A stretch of DNA of 64,000 nucleotides from an uncultured bacterium (GTDB lineage Bacteria; Bacteroidota; Bacteroidia; Bacteroidales; Bacteroidaceae). This document shows, piece by piece, positions 60,800 to 64,000 of this stretch. Every line of letters starts with the position of its first letter. Within the stretch, counting starts at the first letter, position 1. The stretch lies in NCBI GenBank assembly GCA_905216025.1, contig CAJMSE010000010.1:1-64000 (forward strand), in the 5' to 3' direction. A program made the translations under genes and the position numbers. Below the pieces are notes generated by a model. It saw only the letters and a list, made by a program, of their open reading frames with translations. It had not been told where the DNA came from and did not search any database.

Positions 60800-62230
60800 A
60801 TGATCAGAATAAAGTCCGTAAGGTTCTATGCAGCCATGCTTCTGCTGGCCGTCTCTGCGGGTACGCTGGCGCAGAGCCGCAAGCCGGCCGCGTCGCGGAA
60901 GGCGCGGACGACCCGTACCGTGAAGAAACCGGCGTCCAAGAAACGCACGGCCACGCCCCAGCCCTCCATCAAGGGCCTGCAAAAGGAGCGCGACCAGATA
61001 AAGCGTCAGATACAGCAGCAGGAGAAACGGCTGCGTTCCAACGAGCTCGACGTGAAGAAGAGGCTGAAAAACCTCATGATAATAAACACCGAGATAGCTG
61101 ACAAACGGAAGAGCATAGACACCATACGGCGCGATATCGGCGCGCTCGATGCCGACATAGAGAAGCTCAAAGGCCAGCTCGAGACCCTTCAGCAGCAGCT
61201 CGACGACAACAAGCAGAAGTATGTCAAGTCGATGCGTTACATGCACCGCAACCGCTCCATACAGAACCAGCTGATGTTTATCTTCAGTGCCAAGAACTTC
61301 ACGCAGATGTACCGCCGCATGCGTTTCATGCGCGAGTATGCCACCTATCAGCGCGTGCAGGGCGAGATGGTGAAGGCCAAGCAGGAGGAAGTGAGCCGCA
61401 AGCACGCCGAGCTTACCGACGCGAAGCTGGAGAAAAGTAACCTGCTCAGCCGCGGCGAGCGCGAGCGGCGCGACCTCGAGAGCAAGCAGACGCAGCAGCA
61501 GCAGGTGGTATCCACACTTCAGAAACAGCAGAAGACCATACAGCAGATTATCAATCAACAGCGGAAGAAGGATGCCGCGCTGAACGCACAGATAGACAGG
61601 CTCATCGCAATCGAGGTGGAGCGTGCCCGTGCCCGTGCCGCCGCAGAGGCCAAGCGCAAGGCTGAGGCCGAGAGGGCAGCACGCGAAGCGGAACGCGCAC
61701 GCCGCGAATCGGAGCGCAAGACCGGAACAGGCAAGGGCGGGGGCGACACCCGCGAGACGGCCAAGGAGCCGGAGGCGCCGAGGAAGAAGAGAGAGCCGGC
61801 ATATACAGTGAGCAGCGAGGACCGCCGCATCAGCGGCAACTTCGAGAGCAACAAGGGCCGTCTGCCCATGCCGATAACAGGCCCTTACCGTATCGTGAGC
61901 CACTTCGGACAGTATAATGTGGACGGTCTGAAGAACGTGCGCCTCGACAACAAGGGCATAAACATCCAGGGACAGGGAGGCGCGCAGGCCCGCAGCATCT
62001 TCGACGGAGAGGTCAGTGCCGTGTTCAGCTTCGGCGGAACGACGGGTGTCATGGTACGCCACGGAAGCTACATATCGGTATATTGCAACCTCGCATCCGT
62101 CAGCGTGCACCGCGGTCAGAAGGTGACCACACGTCAGGTGCTCGGTACCGTGGGGCAGGAGAATGTCCTCCAGTTCCAGCTCCGCCGCGAGACGGCAAAG
62201 CTGAACCCCGAGGTGTGGCTGGGAAGATAG
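60800..62230 (+). CDS. EnvC-like murein hydrolase activator with degenerate LytM domain
   Basis: Predicted 476-residue exported protein. The ATG at 60800 begins a signal peptide (VRFYAAMLLLAVSAGTLA). Residues about 55-330 form long coiled coils (KERDQIKRQIQQQEKRLRSNE, RAAAEAKRKAEAERAAREAE). The C-terminal LytM/M23 domain (about 365-476) lacks the metal ligands: where active enzymes have HxGxD the sequence is NKGINIQ, and the C-terminal HxH is replaced by FQLR. That is the pattern of EnvC/NlpD amidase activators. The longer frame from 60767 starts with GTG. Confidence 0.87.
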   Translation: MIRIKSVRFYAAMLLLAVSAGTLAQSRKPAASRKARTTRTVKKPASKKRTATPQPSIKGLQKERDQIKRQIQQQEKRLRSNELDVKKRLKNLMIINTEIADKRKSIDTIRRDIGALDADIEKLKGQLETLQQQLDDNKQKYVKSMRYMHRNRSIQNQLMFIFSAKNFTQMYRRMRFMREYATYQRVQGEMVKAKQEEVSRKHAELTDAKLEKSNLLSRGERERRDLESKQTQQQQVVSTLQKQQKTIQQIINQQRKKDAALNAQIDRLIAIEVERARARAAAEAKRKAEAERAAREAERARRESERKTGTGKGGGDTRETAKEPEAPRKKREPAYTVSSEDRRISGNFESNKGRLPMPITGPYRIVSHFGQYNVDGLKNVRLDNKGINIQGQGGAQARSIFDGEVSAVFSFGGTTGVMVRHGSYISVYCNLASVSVHRGQKVTTRQVLGTVGQENVLQFQLRRETAKLNPEVWLGR

Positions 62231-62272
62231 TGCCATTGACGGAGCATCCGGTAAGTAATCGCTTATAGAATA

Positions 62273-62334
62273 GAACACAGAGACACGGAGACACAGAGCT
62301 ATTTCAGCCTCTGTGTCTCCGTGTCTCTGTGTTC
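62273..62334. repeat. Long hairpin, CAGAGACACGGAG family (copy 2)
   Basis: Perfect 26-nt arms (62273-62298 and 62309-62334) with a 10-nt loop; the left arm reads GAACACAGAGACACGGAGAC then ACAGAG. It is the same element as at 27608-27664 and again lies in a convergent gap, here between the EnvC-like and M20 genes. Confidence 0.9.
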
Positions 62335-62379
62335 AGAAGTAAGTTTTTATGGCTCAGTAGAAAATCAATGATGATTGTT

Positions 62380-62511
62380 TTGATTGATAATATCATCATC
62401 ATTGATTGATAATATCATCGCCAAAGTAGGGCCATAATCTCGTTTTTGGCCGTAGCCCGCAAGGGCTTTTGGCTGGTAATATAATGCCTTTGGCTATAAA
62501 ACATGAATATC
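62380..62511. repeat. 22-nt periodic stretch after the EnvC-like gene
   Basis: TTGATTGATAATATCATC occurs at 62380-62397 and 62402-62419, exactly 22 nt apart. TTTGGC words follow at 62445, 62468 and 62489 (steps 23 and 21), so the same spacing seems to continue over about 130 nt. No gene is visible in this gap. Confidence 0.6.
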
Positions 62512-62541
62512 ATATCTACCTGTGAATTAGCCCTTACGGGC

Positions 62542-62569
62542 TGCGGACAAAGACAAGACTCTGTCCCTA
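62542..62569. repeat. Half copy of the GGGACA...GTCCG hairpin arm
   Basis: GCGGACAAAGACAAGACTCT followed by GTCCCTAC differs from the right arm of the hairpin at 34106-34133 by only four or five bases over 28 nt, but the matching left arm is missing here. Confidence 0.6.
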
Positions 62570-62610
62570 CATCTCAATCCGTTTATCATGGATTTTCTAA
62601 TGATTCGTTC

Positions 62611-63666
62611 TTATTCTTCAGTCAATATCTTAATATATGTCTCTATGGCCGCCCCGACCTCGCTTTCGCAGATATATTCGTCGGCGGAGTGTGAGCGGGC
62701 GGAGTCGCCGGGGCCGAGCTTGAACGACGGGAACGGCATGAGAGCCTGGTCGGAGAGGGTGGGAGAGCCGAAGGGGCGCATGCCCATGGCCTTCATCCGC
62801 ATTACGAGCGGGTGGTTGCCGTCGATGCCCGACGACCCGAGGCGGAACGACCGGGCCTTCACCTCGCTCTTCACATTACTCCTTATGATGTCGAACACCT
62901 CCTCGTTGGTATACAGTTCGTTCGTCCTGACGTCTATCACGAAACGGCATTCGTCCGGCACGACGTTGTGCTGCGTGCCTGCATTTATCACCGTCACGCT
63001 CATCTTCACCGGTCCGAGCAGTTCGCTGACGCGCTCAAACCTGTGGCTGCGCAGCCATACGAGGTCGTCGAGGGCCTCGTAGATGGCGTTCACGCCCTCG
63101 TTACGGGCTGCGTGTCCCGAGCGGCCGTGCGCCGTTCCGTCTATCACCATCAGTCCTTTCTCCGCCGTTGCCGGCTGCATGCCCGTCGGTTCGCCCACTA
63201 TCGCCACGTCCGTGTGCGGCAGCAGGGGCAGCACACGGCAGATGCCGTCGCGTCCGGACACCTCCTCTTCGGCCGATGCCACATAGATGAGGTTGAACGT
63301 CCGCTGCCTGCCCGTCAGCACCCTGTATGCCTGAAGCAGGGCCACGAGCCCTCCGCCGCAGTCGTTGCTGCCCAGTCCGTAGAGCCTGTCGCCCTCCACT
63401 GACGGCACGAACGGGTCTCTCGTCCACGTGCTCACCGGCTTCACCGTGTCTATATGGGCATTCAGCAGTACGGTGGGGCGGCCGTCGTCGTAGTCGCTGC
63501 AGATGCTGTAGACATTGTTGGCAATCCTCTTCGGGTGCAGTCCGCAGCCCTTCATATACTCCTCCATGATGTCCGCCGCGCGGCTTTCGTCTCGGCTCAC
63601 CGACGGTGTCGCTATCAGTCTGCCGAGCAGCGCCATGGCCTCGGCGGTGTAATTACTGTATTCCAT
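62611..63666 (-). CDS. M20 family metallohydrolase (acetylornithine deacetylase-like)
   Basis: Predicted 351-residue zinc amidohydrolase. The ATG at 63666 (MEYSNYTAEAMALL) is preferred; the open frame upstream is repeat DNA. Motifs: VLLNAHIDTVKPV (first zinc histidine), LGSNDCGGGLVALL (bridging aspartate), ASAEEEVSGRDG (catalytic and metal glutamates) and GEPTGMQPA. Family members deacylate acetylornithine, succinylornithine or succinyl-diaminopimelate; an ornithine/arginine role is the most likely but not shown by context. The -7 box is 7 nt before the ATG, so the mRNA may be leaderless. Confidence 0.85.
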   Translation of the reverse strand: MEYSNYTAEAMALLGRLIATPSVSRDESRAADIMEEYMKGCGLHPKRIANNVYSICSDYDDGRPTVLLNAHIDTVKPVSTWTRDPFVPSVEGDRLYGLGSNDCGGGLVALLQAYRVLTGRQRTFNLIYVASAEEEVSGRDGICRVLPLLPHTDVAIVGEPTGMQPATAEKGLMVIDGTAHGRSGHAARNEGVNAIYEALDDLVWLRSHRFERVSELLGPVKMSVTVINAGTQHNVVPDECRFVIDVRTNELYTNEEVFDIIRSNVKSEVKARSFRLGSSGIDGNHPLVMRMKAMGMRPFGSPTLSDQALMPFPSFKLGPGDSARSHSADEYICESEVGAAIETYIKILTEE

Positions 63667-63673
63667 AACACCG

Positions 63674-63681
63674 CAAAGATA
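63674..63681 (-). promoter_or_regulatory. -7 box of the M20 gene (TATCTTTG)
   Basis: Minus-strand TATCTTTG ends 7 nt before the ATG at 63666. Confidence 0.55.
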
Positions 63682-63722
63682 TAAATTTTTTGGAGGAAAA
63701 GGGAGGAAAAGGGAGAAAAAGA

Positions 63723-63938
63723 AAGCCCCTCCCGACCTCCCCAAAGGGGAGGAGACCTGTAGAAAGGGGGCTGAGAGGGCTGAGAGGGCTGAGAGGGCTG
63801 GGAGAGATGGGAAAATAATGGGAGGAGATGGGAAACAATGGGAGATTCCCATTCCCTCCCATCGCTCCCGTTCCCTCCCATAATCTTCCAGCCCTCTTTC
63901 CCTTCTCCTCTCCTTGGGGAGGTCGGGAGGGGCTCCCC
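63723..63938. repeat. Complete GC-rich/TCCCAT element with 20-nt terminal inverted repeats
   Basis: AGCCCCTCCCGACCTCCCCA (63724-63743) and its exact complement (63915-63934) enclose about 170 nt of GGGAGATGGGAA-type words followed by TTCCCATTCCCTCCCA-type words, themselves roughly complementary. A direct repeat of TGAGAGGGC (three to four times) is at about 63770-63800. A partial third copy starts at about 63942. The last 40 nt of the window hold nothing else recognisable. Confidence 0.75.
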
Positions 63939-64000
63939 CTTAGATCGGGAGGGGCTTTGAAGAGGCTTCCGGGGTCTCCTTAGGGCTTTTTTGTAACAAA

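Overview
Organism. The window looks like chromosomal DNA of a GC-rich member of the Bacteroidales, most likely a Prevotellaceae-like relative (inference). The evidence is the recurrent Bacteroidetes promoter signature (TAnnTTTG at -7, sometimes with TTTG 19-20 nt upstream), the near absence of Shine-Dalgarno sites, the gene orders sufBCDS, dut-TPR-DUF4292-envC and mraZ-to-ftsZ, the paired glycine-lipid acyltransferase genes, and a set of secreted glycoside hydrolases beside an AraC-type membrane sensor.

Layout. 1-5.7 kb: sufB-sufC-sufD-sufS (Fe-S cluster assembly), then a small hydrophobic protein on the other strand. 6-10.5 kb: rnhB, a WYL regulator, an M48 protease, trpS and a higBA toxin-antitoxin pair. 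10.7-23.6 kb: a carbohydrate-degradation island with a GH43-like enzyme and a double-domain esterase on the plus strand, GH95-GH140-membrane AraC sensor as a minus-strand operon, and a GH35 beta-galactosidase. No SusC/SusD pair is present. 23.7-30.3 kb: gpmI, a second toxin-antitoxin pair, ung, a DUF3109 protein, an AraC regulator, a metallophosphoesterase and a beta-rich envelope protein. 30.4-34.6 kb: gyrB, rpsT, tRNA-Glu, recO, yqeY. 34.7-51 kb: the division and cell-wall (dcw) cluster on the minus strand, read mraZ-rsmH-ftsL-ftsI-murE-mraY-murD-ftsW-murG-murC-ftsQ-ftsA-ftsZ; murF and ddl are not in it. 51.7-64 kb: the glycine-lipid pair glsA-glsB, a secreted beta-helix protein, the divergent pair dgt/dut, a TPR protein, a DUF4292 lipoprotein, an EnvC-like protein and an M20 peptidase.

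How the genes work together. The dcw operon carries nearly the whole lipid II and septation pathway. Its promoter has three GTGGGG direct repeats at exactly 10-nt spacing that overlap the -33 region, which fits autoregulation by MraZ. dgt and dut face each other across a short promoter region and both adjust dNTP pools. The hydrolase island (apiosidase-, fucosidase/L-galactosidase-, galactosidase- and arabinosidase/xylosidase-type enzymes plus esterase) fits pectin side-chain degradation.

Non-coding layer. The most unusual content is a dense set of dispersed repeats confined to intergenic DNA: (i) degenerate arrays with an almost exact 22-nt period at 12.54, 20.82, 32.59, 51.41 and 62.38 kb, two of which (20.82 and 51.41 kb) are homologous unit by unit without an indel and sit about 103 nt before the -7 box of the downstream gene; (ii) GC-rich CCTCCCC/GGGGAGG elements joined to TCCCAT tracts, in places forming complete inverted-repeat elements, one of which appears to have supplied the start and N-terminus of sufS; (iii) long near-perfect hairpins of two families found only at convergent gene junctions; (iv) a long inverted repeat between mraY and murE that forms the murE stop codon. 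All calls rest on reading the sequence; no database search was run.
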